Shown: positions 28,728 to 37,709, numbered from the stretch's first letter. The stretch: 64,000 nucleotides of DNA from Nocardioides carbamazepini (GCF_024614185.1 NZ_JAHTLF010000016.1:930001-994000), one strand, 5' to 3'. Numbers and translations are program-made. Notes: a model not told the origin generated them from the letters alone.

Positions 28728-29645
28728 ATGGGGATCATCATGGGGATGAAACGTCTGCTGTCACTGTCGGGAGCGGTGCTGCTGGTGCTCGGTCTGCAGG
28801 TGCAGGCGATGCCGGAGACCCGGGCGGCCGCTCCAGCCGCCGCGGCGGCGGTGGTCGCGGCCAGCCCGACGACCGGTGATGCCTGCGGGCCGCGGGTCCG
28901 CCGTCCGAACCTGGTCGGCTTCTACAAGTGCACCTTCGTCGACCAGTTCGACGGCAACGCGCTCAACAGCCAGTACTGGCACGTCATGGACGGCCCGAGC
29001 GGCAGCCTGGCCTGCAACCTCGACAACCCGCAGACCGTGTCGGTGGGCTCGGGGATCCTCCGGCTGACCGCGCAACCGTCCGGTGGCGCCGCGCAGTGCC
29101 CCCAGCGCGCGGACGGCACCCGGGCGCCGTACGCGACCGGCGCGGTCAACACGTTCTGGAAGTGGAGCCAGCAGTACGGCCGGTTCGAGGCCCGGATGAA
29201 GTCCGACGCCGCGCGCGGGCCGGGGGCGCACGAGGCCTTCTGGCTGTGGCCCGACACCCGCTACAGCAGCGACGCGAGCTGGCCCGCCTCCGGCGAGATC
29301 GACATCGCCGAGACGTACGCCGCCTACCCGGACCTGGCGATCCCGTTCCTGCACTACTCGTGGAACGACAACGGAGGCCCCCGGCACGGCCTCAACACGG
29401 CCTGGAACTGCGCCGCGACCCGCGGGCAGTGGCACACCTACGCCCTGGAGTGGACGGCGTACAAGCTGATCATCAAGGTCGACGGCAGGACCTGCCTGAT
29501 CAACACGGACGGCGCGGCGAGCTTCCGCAAGCGCTTCATCATGGCCTTCTCACAGCTGGTCAGCGACAGCGGCGTCAACAAGATCACGAGCGCGTCCGTG
29601 CTGCCCTCGACGCTCGAGGTCGACTACGTGAAGGTGTGGCAGTGA
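28728..29645 (+). CDS. Secreted GH16-family beta-glucanase-like protein
   Basis: A 305-residue protein with an N-terminal signal peptide (about residues 1-33, cleaved near ETRAAA) and a single GH16 domain. The catalytic motif GEIDIAE places the nucleophile at E190, D192 and the acid/base at E195. Likely substrates are beta-1,3- or mixed-linkage glucans, but the sequence does not decide. Three ATGs (28728, 28740, 28746) are possible; the first follows a purine-rich ggggggtctgagga. It is paralogous to the next gene: VNTFWKWSQQYGRFEARMKS is identical in both. Confidence 0.88.
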   Translation: MGIIMGMKRLLSLSGAVLLVLGLQVQAMPETRAAAPAAAAAVVAASPTTGDACGPRVRRPNLVGFYKCTFVDQFDGNALNSQYWHVMDGPSGSLACNLDNPQTVSVGSGILRLTAQPSGGAAQCPQRADGTRAPYATGAVNTFWKWSQQYGRFEARMKSDAARGPGAHEAFWLWPDTRYSSDASWPASGEIDIAETYAAYPDLAIPFLHYSWNDNGGPRHGLNTAWNCAATRGQWHTYALEWTAYKLIIKVDGRTCLINTDGAASFRKRFIMAFSQLVSDSGVNKITSASVLPSTLEVDYVKVWQ

Positions 29646-29710
29646 ACACGTCCCGCTGAGCCTCGTTCACCGATCTGGGTGATGTCGGGCGGATGGCCGA
29701 TCGGCCAACC

Positions 29711-29738
29711 TGGTCCCGGGACGAACGTCCCGGGACCA
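29711..29738. terminator. Hairpin between the two GH16 genes
   Basis: A perfect 13-bp inverted repeat (29711-29723 with 29726-29738) around an AA loop, 66 nt behind the first GH16 gene. It is a probable terminator without a T run. Confidence 0.7.
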
Positions 29739-29836
29739 CCCGTCGTTTGGAGCCATTGAACCCGGCTTCACGGTGGTACCGCGCGGGGGCGCTGATTTCC
29801 TAGCGTCGTCCGCGAGACCACTCGACTGGGGGACCG

Positions 29837-30982
29837 ATGGTTATGCTGCGTGCGCGGACGATGACGGTGCTGGTGATGATGTGCCTGGTGGCCTGGGGGC
29901 TGGCCGCGCCGGCCGCCGCGGCCGGCGGCCGCAAGGCGCCGGCCCTCGACAAGCCACGTCAGGGTGGGACGAGCCTGGTCTTCACCGGCCAGGCGCGGCC
30001 GCGGGCGAGCGTCCGGCTCCAGGTGCGGGCCCGGACGGGCTGGAAGGCCGTCGGCCGGGACCGCGCCTCGCGCCGGGGCACCTTCCGGATCACCCTCGGC
30101 ACACCGACCCGGCCACGCCACTACCGCGTCGTGTCGGAGGGCCGGACCAGTCGGGCACGAGCGGTGGAGCCGGTCCCCGCGGCGGCGCCCACCGCCGCCG
30201 CGAAGCCCAAGCCGACCGATGCCTGCGGGACGGTGCTGGATCGGCCCGGCGGGGGCAGCTACCAGTGCTCGTTCGTCGACCAGTTCGACGGTGCGGCACT
30301 CGACGAGCGCTTCTGGCACGTCATGGACGGCACGAGCACCGGCGCCGCCTGCATGGTCGACACCCCGCAGACCGTCGCGGTGAGCGGCGGCTCGCTGCGG
30401 CTCACGGCGCGCCCGGCGGCCCGCGCCGACCAGTGCCCGCTGCGCAAGGACGGCACCCGTGCCTCCTATGTGACCGGATCGGTCAACACGTTCTGGAAGT
30501 GGAGCCAGCAGTACGGTCGGTTCGAGGCCCGGATGAAGTCGCAGGCGGTGTCCTTCGCCGGCCCGCAGGAGGCCTTCTGGCTGTGGCCCGACACGCGCTA
30601 CAGCTCGGACACGACCTGGCCCGCGTCCGGTGAGATCGACATCGTCGAGAACTATGCGGCCTACCCGCACCTGGCGATCCCGTTCCTGCACTACACGTGG
30701 AACGACAACGGCGGGGCCAAGCACGGGCTCAACACCGCCTGGGACTGCCTGGCTCCCCGTGGACAATGGCACACCTACGCGCTGGAGTGGACCGCCGAGC
30801 GGTTGACGATCTCGGTGGACGGCAAGACCTGCCTCACCAACACCGCCGGCGCGACGAGCTTCCGCAAGCGCTTCATCATGAGCTTCTCGCAGCTGCTCAG
30901 CGGCAGCGGCGTCAACACGTTCCTCGGCGGCGCCCTGCCGCCGACGACGCTCGAGGTCGACTACGTCAAGGTCTGGAAGTAG
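29837..30982 (+). CDS. Secreted GH16-family beta-glucanase-like protein with N-terminal Ig-like domain
   Basis: A 381-residue paralogue of the preceding protein. A signal peptide (to about AAPAAAAGG) is followed by a basic Ig-like or FN3-like domain of about 80 residues (FTGQARPRASVRLQVRARTG). A Pro/Ala linker leads to the GH16 domain with GEIDIVE (E266, D268, E271). The extra N-terminal domain resembles the stalk of the GH18 protein at 22091. A ggggga ribosome site precedes the ATG. The pair probably arose by tandem duplication and lies between tsaE and tsaB. Confidence 0.88.
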   Translation: MVMLRARTMTVLVMMCLVAWGLAAPAAAAGGRKAPALDKPRQGGTSLVFTGQARPRASVRLQVRARTGWKAVGRDRASRRGTFRITLGTPTRPRHYRVVSEGRTSRARAVEPVPAAAPTAAAKPKPTDACGTVLDRPGGGSYQCSFVDQFDGAALDERFWHVMDGTSTGAACMVDTPQTVAVSGGSLRLTARPAARADQCPLRKDGTRASYVTGSVNTFWKWSQQYGRFEARMKSQAVSFAGPQEAFWLWPDTRYSSDTTWPASGEIDIVENYAAYPHLAIPFLHYTWNDNGGAKHGLNTAWDCLAPRGQWHTYALEWTAERLTISVDGKTCLTNTAGATSFRKRFIMSFSQLLSGSGVNTFLGGALPPTTLEVDYVKVWK

Positions 30983-30994
30983 CGGGGGCGGCGG

Positions 30995-31000
30995 TAGCCT
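30995..31000 (+). promoter_or_regulatory. Leaderless -10 box (TAGCCT) of tsaB
   Basis: TAGCCT, six bases, then GTG at 31007; no ribosome site. It implies that tsaB-rimI-tsaD is transcribed independently of the GH16 genes. Confidence 0.5.
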
Positions 31001-31006
31001 CGGGGC

Positions 31007-31630
31007 GTGCTGCTCGCCTTCGACACCGCCTCGCCGACGGTGACCGTCGCGCTCCACGACGGGACCGGCGTCGTCGCCGCCGCGACCTCGGAGGAGGGGA
31101 TGAGGCACGGCGAGCAGCTGGCGCCGCTGATCGAGCGGGTCCTGGCCGAGGCCGGTGTCCGCCCGGCCGACCTGACGGCCGTGGCCGTCGGCGTCGGGCC
31201 CGGTCCCTTCACCGGACTCCGGGTCGGGCTGGTGACCGCCCGCACCCTGGCCCACGTGCTCGAGGTACCCGTCCACGGGGTGTGCTCGCTCGACGCCCTC
31301 GCGCTCCAGGCCGTCGCCGACGGCGCGGTGACCGGCGACTTCGTCGTCGCCACGGACGCCCGGCGCAAGGAGGTCTACCTCGCGTCGTACGACGCCGGGG
31401 GGACGCGCCTCGACGAGCCGGTCGTCGACAAGCCGGCCGTGCTCGCCACCAGCGGGCCGGTGGTCGGCGAGGGCGCCCGGCTCTACCCGGAGGCGTTCCC
31501 CGACGCGCGCGGCCCCGAGCGGCCGGACGCCGCGTGGCTGGCGCGAGGTGTCGCGGAGGGCCGGGTCGCGGTGCTGCCGCCCGAGCCGCTCTACTTGCGC
31601 CGGCCCGACGCGGTCGCCCGACTCCGATGA
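31007..31630 (+). CDS. tsaB: tRNA t6A modification protein TsaB
   Basis: A 207-residue ASKHA-fold protein that pairs with TsaD and TsaE to make threonylcarbamoyladenosine at position 37 of ANN-decoding tRNAs. LLAFDTASPTVTVAL is the N-terminal nucleotide-fold strand and GVGPGPFTGLRVGL the conserved TsaB motif. The stop TGA overlaps a five-codon mini-ORF that reaches the rimI start. Confidence 0.94.
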   Translation: MLLAFDTASPTVTVALHDGTGVVAAATSEEGMRHGEQLAPLIERVLAEAGVRPADLTAVAVGVGPGPFTGLRVGLVTARTLAHVLEVPVHGVCSLDALALQAVADGAVTGDFVVATDARRKEVYLASYDAGGTRLDEPVVDKPAVLATSGPVVGEGARLYPEAFPDARGPERPDAAWLARGVAEGRVAVLPPEPLYLRRPDAVARLR

Positions 31631-31644
31631 ACCACCCCACATGA
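31627..31644 (+). CDS. Possible five-residue bridging mini-ORF (MNHPT)
   Basis: ATG at 31627 overlaps the tsaB stop (ATGA), and its own TGA at 31642-31644 overlaps the rimI ATG (ATGA). It spans the 10-nt gap exactly, and rimI has no convincing ribosome site. A termination-reinitiation relay is possible. Confidence 0.3.
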   Translation: MNHPT

Positions 31645-32105
31645 GCAGCCGCACCACCGTCCGGCCCGCGACCACGGGCGACGTCGACGCGATCGTCGCC
31701 CTCGAGGCCGAGGCCTTCCCGCTCGACCCGTGGTCGGCGAACCTGATCGGGGAGGGCGTCTCCGGCCTGCTGCCCACGATCACCGTCGTCGTCGCCGAGC
31801 ACGCCGGCGCGTTCGCCGGCTATGCGGTCGTCAGCGTGGTCGACGTGGACGCGGAGCTGCAGCGGATCGCGGTCCCGGAGCCGCTGCGGCGTGCCGGCGT
31901 CGCCACGGCAGTCCTGCGCGGCGTCCACGCCGTCGCGGGTGAGGGCGGTGCCGCCCGGCTGCTGCTCGAGGTGCGCGAGGACAACGCCCCCGCGCGCCGG
32001 TTCTACGAGCGGCACGGGTTCAGCGAGCTCGGGCGGCGGCCGCGCTACTACCGGGACGGCACCACCGCCCTCGTGCTGGCGACAACCGTCACAATGGTCC
32101 CGTGA
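31641..32105 (+). CDS. rimI: Ribosomal-protein-alanine N-acetyltransferase family protein
   Basis: A 154-residue GNAT enzyme of the RimI type, which acetylates N-terminal alanine (S18 in Escherichia coli). RIAVPEPLRRAGVATAVLRG forms the acetyl-CoA site and LEVREDNAPARRFYERHGF is the RimI signature. Its position between tsaB and tsaD is conserved in many bacteria. It overlaps tsaD by 4 nt. Confidence 0.9.
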   Translation: MSSRTTVRPATTGDVDAIVALEAEAFPLDPWSANLIGEGVSGLLPTITVVVAEHAGAFAGYAVVSVVDVDAELQRIAVPEPLRRAGVATAVLRGVHAVAGEGGAARLLLEVREDNAPARRFYERHGFSELGRRPRYYRDGTTALVLATTVTMVP

Positions 32106-33163
32106 CCCGCGACGAACCCCTGGTGCTCGGCATCGAGACCTCGTGCGACGAGACCGGTGTCGGCATCGTGCGCGGCACCACCCTGCTCGCCGATGCGGTC
32201 GCGAGCAGCGTCGAGGAGCACGCGCGCTTCGGCGGCGTCGTACCCGAGGTCGCGAGCCGGGCCCACCTCGAGGCGATGGTCCCCACCATCCAGCGTGCCT
32301 GCGACACCGCGGGCGTGGCGCTGGCCGACGTCGACGCCATCGCGGTGACCCACGGCCCCGGCCTTGCCGGCGCCCTGCTGGTCGGCGTCGCCTCCGCCAA
32401 GGCGCTCGCGCTCTCGCTCGGCAAGCCGATCTACGGCGTCAACCACCTCGCCGCCCACGTCGCCGTCGACCAGCTCGAGCACGGGCCGCTGCCCGAGCCG
32501 TGCCTGGCACTGCTCGTCTCCGGCGGCCACTCCAGCCTGCTCAGGGTCACCGACATCACCGGGCACGCCGGCGGCGTGGCGCCGATGGGCGCGACCATCG
32601 ACGACGCGGCCGGTGAGGCCTTCGACAAGGTCGCGCGGCTGCTCGGGCTGCCGTTCCCCGGCGGTCCGCACATCGACCGGGTCGCCCGCGAGGGGGACAA
32701 GATCGCGATCGACTTCCCGCGCGGCCTCACCGGTCGCCGCGACCTCGAGCGGCACCGGTTCGACTTCTCCTTCTCCGGCCTCAAGACCGCCGTCGCCCGC
32801 TGGGTCGAGGCGCGCGAGCGGGCCGGCGAGCCGGTGCCGGTCGCCGACGTCGCCGCCTCCTTCCAGGAGGCGGTCTGCGACGTCCTGGTCCGCAAGGCGC
32901 TCGACGCCGCGAGCGCCGAGGGCATCGAGGACCTGATGATCGGCGGCGGGGTGGCCGCCAACTCCCGGCTGCGCGCACTCGCCGAGGAGCGCGCCGGCAA
33001 GCTCGGGATCCGGGTCCGCGTCCCACGTCCGGGCCTGTGCACCGACAACGGCGCCATGGTCGCGGCCCTCGGCGCGACCATGGTCGCGCGCGGTCGGGCC
33101 CCGTCGCCGCTCGACCTTCCGGCCGATTCCAGCCTCCCGGTGACCGAGGTCCTGGCAGGCTGA
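32102..33163 (+). CDS. tsaD: tRNA N6-adenosine threonylcarbamoyltransferase
   Basis: A 353-residue enzyme transferring the threonylcarbamoyl group to A37 of tRNA. The start VLGIETSCDETGVGIV, the metal-binding histidines in YGVNHLAAHVAVD and the nucleotide loop LLVSGGHSSLL are all present. DFSFSGLKTAV and GGGVAANSRLR confirm the Kae1/TsaD family. The GTG overlaps the rimI stop and also follows CACAAT by 6 nt, so a second, leaderless entry point is possible. Confidence 0.97.
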   Translation: MTRDEPLVLGIETSCDETGVGIVRGTTLLADAVASSVEEHARFGGVVPEVASRAHLEAMVPTIQRACDTAGVALADVDAIAVTHGPGLAGALLVGVASAKALALSLGKPIYGVNHLAAHVAVDQLEHGPLPEPCLALLVSGGHSSLLRVTDITGHAGGVAPMGATIDDAAGEAFDKVARLLGLPFPGGPHIDRVAREGDKIAIDFPRGLTGRRDLERHRFDFSFSGLKTAVARWVEARERAGEPVPVADVAASFQEAVCDVLVRKALDAASAEGIEDLMIGGGVAANSRLRALAEERAGKLGIRVRVPRPGLCTDNGAMVAALGATMVARGRAPSPLDLPADSSLPVTEVLAG

Positions 33164-33167
33164 GACG

Positions 33168-34052
33168 ATGGACGACGCGCGCGCCGGCGAGGGGTACTTC
33201 CCCGAGGGGTCGATGCTGCGCTTCGTGCAGTCGCACCGCGCCGTCGGGCAGACCTACGGCCAGCGGGCCCTGATCATCGGCGCCACGCACCCCGTGCCCT
33301 ATGTCGGGACCTCGCAGTCCACGCTCGCGAAGGAGCGCCCCTTCGAGCGGCTGGCCCGCACCGCGCTCGCCTTCGAGACCATCTTCTTCGCCCCGCGTGC
33401 CGAGGCCGACCGGCTGCTCGCCGCCGTCCACGACCTGCACACCCGGGTCCGCGGCGCGCTGGACCGCGACGAGGGCGAGTTCGCTCGCGGCACGCCCTAC
33501 GACGCCTTCGACCCCGAGCTGATGCTCTGGACGATGGCCATGCTCGCCGACTCCTCCCGGGTCGCGTTCGAGACGCTGGTGCGTCCGCTGAGCGGCGAGG
33601 AGAAGGAGGAGCTGTGGGCCGACTGGGTCCGGTTCGGCGAGCTCTTCGGGATGCCGCGGTCGGTGGCGCCGGCGACGGCCGCGGACTTCGAGCGCTGGAT
33701 GGCGGACTGGTTCGCGTCCGGTCGGATGCACCTCACGGCCGAGGCCCGCGCGGTCGGCCGCGCGATCGCCCGCGACATGCCGGTGCCGCGCCTCGCCCGG
33801 CCGGGGGTCACGGTGACCAACCTGCTCGTGGTCGGGATGCTCCCCCCAGAGGTACGCCGCCTCTACGACCTGGTCTGGACCCCTGCCCACGCACTCGCCT
33901 GGCGCGGTGCCACGGCCTTCGCGCGCGGCTCGCGCCACGTCGTACCCGACCGGGTGCGGCGAGGCGACAACGCCGACCTGCACAAGACGGTCATCCGCAG
34001 CGAGCGTGCGGTGCTGGCGCGCGGCGGTCGCACCATGGAGCTGCCGGAGTAG
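33168..34052 (+). CDS. Oxygenase MpaB family protein (DUF2236)
   Basis: A 294-residue protein of the MpaB/latex-clearing-protein-like family, thought to bind heme. The recognisable segment is DPELMLWTMAMLADSSRVAFE, with the conserved LRPLSGEEKEELW-type stretch after it (seen here as VRPLSGEEKEELW). No signal peptide is seen. The substrate is unknown. It starts 4 nt after tsaD and is convergent with the methyltransferase gene. Confidence 0.8.
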   Translation: MDDARAGEGYFPEGSMLRFVQSHRAVGQTYGQRALIIGATHPVPYVGTSQSTLAKERPFERLARTALAFETIFFAPRAEADRLLAAVHDLHTRVRGALDRDEGEFARGTPYDAFDPELMLWTMAMLADSSRVAFETLVRPLSGEEKEELWADWVRFGELFGMPRSVAPATAADFERWMADWFASGRMHLTAEARAVGRAIARDMPVPRLARPGVTVTNLLVVGMLPPEVRRLYDLVWTPAHALAWRGATAFARGSRHVVPDRVRRGDNADLHKTVIRSERAVLARGGRTMELPE

Positions 34053-34071
34053 GTCGGCTCGCGAAGGCGGC

Positions 34072-35247
34072 TCACATGGGCTCGACGAGGAGGGCCGTGC
34101 CCTCGCCGGCCACCCGGGTCAGCACGATGGTGGCCTCGGCGTCGCCCTGGAGGGACAGCCGCTTGCGCAGTGCCTCGGGGGAGACGTCGACGCCGCGCTT
34201 CTTGATGGTCAGGCGGCCGACACCGCGCTCGCGCAACGCCGCCTTGAGCTGCTTCTCCCGGTAGGGGAGCGGCTCGAGGACGCGGTAGCTGCGGGCGAAC
34301 GGCGTGCGGAACGGCTGGTCCGCGGTGACATAGGCGATCTTCGGGTCGACCAGCCCGCCGCCGACCCCCGCAGCGACGGCGGTCACCAGCCCGGCGCGGA
34401 TCACGGCGCCGTCGGGCTCGTAGAGGTAGCCCCCGACCTCCCGCACCCCGACCGCCCCGATGCCGGGGTCGTCCTCGTCGGTGATCGTGGCCAGGCCGCC
34501 GGCGCCGATCACCGTCGCGCGGCGGGCGACCGTGGCGGTCCGACCGGCCCACAGTGCGGCCTCCTTGACCTCGCCGTCGTCGCTGACCCACTCGGCCTCG
34601 ACCCCGTCGGGCACCAGCGAATGCGGGATGCCGGGTGCGACCTTCACGCAGGCATCGCGGGCGAGCAGCCCCTCGACCCACGACCACGGCGGGGTCCAGT
34701 CCTCGACCCGGAAGCTGCGCCCGGCCCCCGAGCGCCGGGCCGGATCGGCGAAGGCCAGGTCGAAGCCGCTGTGGTCGACCGTCGTGGCGTCGGCGACCTG
34801 GACGGCGCCGGGCAGGCCCAGTGCGGCCAGGTTCGCCCGCGCGGCCGCCACCCGGACCGGGTCGAGGTCGACGCCGGCGCACACGATGCCCGCCTCGGCG
34901 GTCGCGACCAGGTCGCCGCCGACGCCACAGCCGAGGTCGACCAGGGTCTGTGCCCCGAACGCCGCGGCCCGGCCCGCCCGGTGCCGGGCGACCCGGATCC
35001 TGGTCGCCTGCTCGAGCGCGTCGGGGGTGAAGTACATCCGCGGTGCCAGGTCACCGAACTTCGCGACCGCGCGTCCGCGCAGCTCGACCTGGGTGAGCGC
35101 CGTCGCCGCCCGCTCCGGTGTCGTCGTACGACGCAGCGCGGAGCCGGCGGCGAGCGGAGCGGCGCCCTCGGCGACCAGGGCCGTGGCCTCGGCGAGCAGT
35201 GTCTGCCCCTCGTCGGTCAGCAGCCACTGGAAGTCGTCGAGGTCCAC
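34072..35247 (-). CDS. Class I SAM-dependent methyltransferase with THUMP-like C-terminal domain
   Basis: A 391-residue protein. The Rossmann SAM site is TLVDLGCGVGGDLVA with the acidic VCAGVDLDP strand after it, and FADPARR is the motif IV region. The last 80 residues (YREKQLKAALRERGVGRLTI, then KKRGVDVSPEALRKRL) match the THUMP-like RNA-binding domain of this actinobacterial family. RNA methylation is therefore likely, but the target is not known. The start is a GTG at 35247, beside the palindromic repeat. Confidence 0.85.
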   Translation of the reverse strand: MDLDDFQWLLTDEGQTLLAEATALVAEGAAPLAAGSALRRTTTPERAATALTQVELRGRAVAKFGDLAPRMYFTPDALEQATRIRVARHRAGRAAAFGAQTLVDLGCGVGGDLVATAEAGIVCAGVDLDPVRVAAARANLAALGLPGAVQVADATTVDHSGFDLAFADPARRSGAGRSFRVEDWTPPWSWVEGLLARDACVKVAPGIPHSLVPDGVEAEWVSDDGEVKEAALWAGRTATVARRATVIGAGGLATITDEDDPGIGAVGVREVGGYLYEPDGAVIRAGLVTAVAAGVGGGLVDPKIAYVTADQPFRTPFARSYRVLEPLPYREKQLKAALRERGVGRLTIKKRGVDVSPEALRKRLSLQGDAEATIVLTRVAGEGTALLVEPM

Positions 35248-35261
35248 GCCCCGATCTTGTC

Positions 35262-35425
35262 AGAGCGTGCTCGGCAACTCGTGGTCGTCGCGAGCGTCGC
35301 ATCCGGTGAGTGCCTCGCAAGCCGCCGGAGCGACGGCATACCGGCGTTGTCTACCGAGCGACGGCGGCGCCGCGAGGCGCCGCCGGGGCGACGCGCAGCA
35401 GGCCACGGGTTGCCGAGCACGCTCT
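35262..35425. repeat. Palindromic intergenic repeat, copy 2 (about 164 bp)
   Basis: The outer arms 35262-35284 and 35403-35425 are inverted with 22 of 23 matches, the right arm reaching into the MMPL stop codon. The core blocks 35308-35321 and 35356-35381 match, in opposite orientation, those of the element at 11119-11229. A further perfect palindrome, ggcgccgcgaggcgcc-like, lies at 35366-35381. It fills most of the gap between the MMPL and methyltransferase genes. Confidence 0.75.
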
Positions 35426-37577
35426 ATGCCGTGGGGGTGAGCTCCTTCTCCGGCTCCTCGTCGCGCTTCTCGTCGCCGTGGCCCGGCCACCACGCGGCGT
35501 GTCCCAGCAGGGAGGTCAGCGCCGGGGTGAAGAACATCGACATCACGAACGACACGATCAAGATGCCGACGGCGAGCGCGAAGCCCATGGACACGATCAG
35601 CGTGTTGCCGCCGAGCATCAGCGACGCGAACGTCCCGGCGAGGATCACGCCGGCCGCGGCGATGGTGGGCCCGGCGTGGGTGACGGCCTGGGCCGCGGCG
35701 CTGTGCGGGTCGCGGCCCTCCCGTGCCTCCTCACGCAGACGCGCGATCATCAAGATGTTGTAGTCGGTACCGAGTGCCGTGACGAACAGATAGATGTAGA
35801 TCGGGAGCATGAAGATCAGCCCCGACTCGCCGCCGATGAACTGGAAGGCGATCACCGTCAGGCCCAGGGTCGCCGCGAAGCCGAGCCCCACGGCGGCCAT
35901 GAGGAACCACGGCGCCACCAGGCTGCGCAGCAGGAGCGCCAGGATCAGCAGGATGACGGCCGCGGCGACCGGGAAGACGACCTTGTAGTCGCGGGCCATC
36001 GCCGCCGACATGTCGGCGAAGATGCCCGGCGTGCCTCCGACGTACGCCTCCGTGCCCTCGGGTGCGGCCGCGTGGGCCGCGTCCCGGATCGGACCGTCGA
36101 CGTTGTCCTGGGCGGCGTCCGAGACGGGGTCGTCGGCCAGGGTCAGGTAGTACTGGTAGGCGGTCCCGTCCGAGGACGGGAGCGGGCCGGTCACCTGGTC
36201 GACGCCCTTGGCGTCGCCGAGCGCCGCCTTGAACTCCTCGAGCTGGGCGGGTGTCACGTCGGCGCCCTCGGCGTCGACGAGGACCGGCACCGGCTCGGCG
36301 GCGCCCGCGGAGAAGTGCTCCTGGAAGGTCTTCATCGCCTCCGTCGACTCGACGCCCTCCGGCAGGCTGGAGTTGAAGTCGAAGGAGGGGCTGAAACTGA
36401 GGGCGAAGATCGCGAGGATCGTCATGGCGCCGCCCGACACCAGGGCGGTCAGACCGGGACGACGACCGACCGTGTTGCCCAGCTTGACGAAGGTGCCGTG
36501 CTTCGGCTCCTTCTGCCACGACTTCGACGGCCAGAAGAGCGCCTTGCCGAGCAACGAGACGACCGCGGGCACCAGGGTGAGCGCGGCCAGCAGCGTGACG
36601 AACACCGCGATCGCGAGGGCGGGCCCGATCGCCCGGAAGATGCTGAGCGAGCTGAGGATCAGCGCCATGAAGGCCACGATCACGGCGCCACCCGCCGAGG
36701 CGATCGCCTCGCCGGCCCGGTCGAGGCTGTAGACGACCGAGTCCTTGACCGCGGCGCCCTGGCGCATCCGCTCACGGTGGCGGAAGAGGAAGAACAGGAT
36801 GTAGTCGGTGCCGACGCCGTAGAGGACGACGACGAGGATCTGCTGCACCGAGGCGTCGGCCTTGAGGCCGAAGATGTCGTTGGCCCAGGCGATGGCGCCG
36901 GTGGCGATCGACGACACGAGACCGACGACCACGATCGGCAGGAGGCAGATCAGCACACTGCGGAAGATGAGGGCGAGCAGGCCGACGATCAGCACGACCG
37001 TGGCGATGCCGACGATGAGCAGCGTGTCCTCGCCGGACTCCTGCGAGTCGAGACCCTGCGGCACGGCTCCGGTCGCGCGGACCTCGAGGTCGGAGCCCTC
37101 GGTCAGCTCGTCGAGCTCGTCGCGGAGCTTCTCGGCGTCGTCGAACGCCGCCGCGTCGTACCCGGTCGCGCCGTCCGCGAGCGGGATGACCGCGAACATC
37201 ACCGTGCCGTCCTCGGACAGGTTGGGCTCGCCGACCTCGTTCTGGGCGACGACCACCGGCTGGAAGGTCTTCTTGCCCAGGGTCGGGGCGAGCTCCTGCG
37301 CGAGGCCCGCGACGGCGGCCTGGTCGTCGGCGGTCAGCGTGCCGCCGTCCTCGCGTTCGATGACGAGGATGGCGCCGGGGGAGAACGCGTCGGAGAACTT
37401 GTCCTCCTGCAGCTGGAGGGCCTGGATCGACTCGTAGTGGTCGGGCAGGAACTCCGAGTTGTCCTGGGTCGACTCGAGGGCGGGTGCCGTGGCGCCCACG
37501 ATGACGGCGAGGAGCACCCAGGCGCCGATCACATACCAACGGAAACGGGTCACGAACCGGCCGAGCGCAGCGAACAT
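35424..37577 (-). CDS. MMPL-family RND transporter
   Basis: A 717-residue membrane protein with the RND/MMPL layout: one helix, a large extracytoplasmic loop, a five-helix block, a second loop and a second five-helix block. The proton-relay motifs VVLYGVGTDYILFF and ALGTDYNILMIARLREEA are both present. Such proteins export lipids, siderophores or drugs; the cargo is unknown. Its TAG stop lies inside the right arm of the palindromic repeat. It is divergent from groES. Confidence 0.9.
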   Translation of the reverse strand: MFAALGRFVTRFRWYVIGAWVLLAVIVGATAPALESTQDNSEFLPDHYESIQALQLQEDKFSDAFSPGAILVIEREDGGTLTADDQAAVAGLAQELAPTLGKKTFQPVVVAQNEVGEPNLSEDGTVMFAVIPLADGATGYDAAAFDDAEKLRDELDELTEGSDLEVRATGAVPQGLDSQESGEDTLLIVGIATVVLIVGLLALIFRSVLICLLPIVVVGLVSSIATGAIAWANDIFGLKADASVQQILVVVLYGVGTDYILFFLFRHRERMRQGAAVKDSVVYSLDRAGEAIASAGGAVIVAFMALILSSLSIFRAIGPALAIAVFVTLLAALTLVPAVVSLLGKALFWPSKSWQKEPKHGTFVKLGNTVGRRPGLTALVSGGAMTILAIFALSFSPSFDFNSSLPEGVESTEAMKTFQEHFSAGAAEPVPVLVDAEGADVTPAQLEEFKAALGDAKGVDQVTGPLPSSDGTAYQYYLTLADDPVSDAAQDNVDGPIRDAAHAAAPEGTEAYVGGTPGIFADMSAAMARDYKVVFPVAAAVILLILALLLRSLVAPWFLMAAVGLGFAATLGLTVIAFQFIGGESGLIFMLPIYIYLFVTALGTDYNILMIARLREEAREGRDPHSAAAQAVTHAGPTIAAAGVILAGTFASLMLGGNTLIVSMGFALAVGILIVSFVMSMFFTPALTSLLGHAAWWPGHGDEKRDEEPEKELTPTA

Positions 37578-37674
37578 AGCGAGAACGCTGCCGTGTGACG
37601 CGGTTTCCGGTCAACCGACTTTGGTAGGGAGACGCCCCTCGGACGTGCCGGGACGGGCGCGTCCGGAACCTGCT

Positions 37675-37701
37675 CTGGCACTCCCTTGCGGAGAGTGCTA
37701 G
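37675..37701 (+). promoter_or_regulatory. CIRCE element 1 upstream of groES
   Basis: CTGGCACTC, nine bases, GAGTGCTAG. This matches the HrcA operator TTAGCACTC-N9-GAGTGCTAA. HrcA would repress groESL and release it on heat shock. Confidence 0.85.
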
Positions 37702-37709
37702 TTTCGTCA

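Noticed and set aside
35217..35493. Small ORFs in the gap between the methyltransferase and MMPL genes
   Set aside because: They lie within the palindromic repeat and have no ribosome site or recognisable motif.
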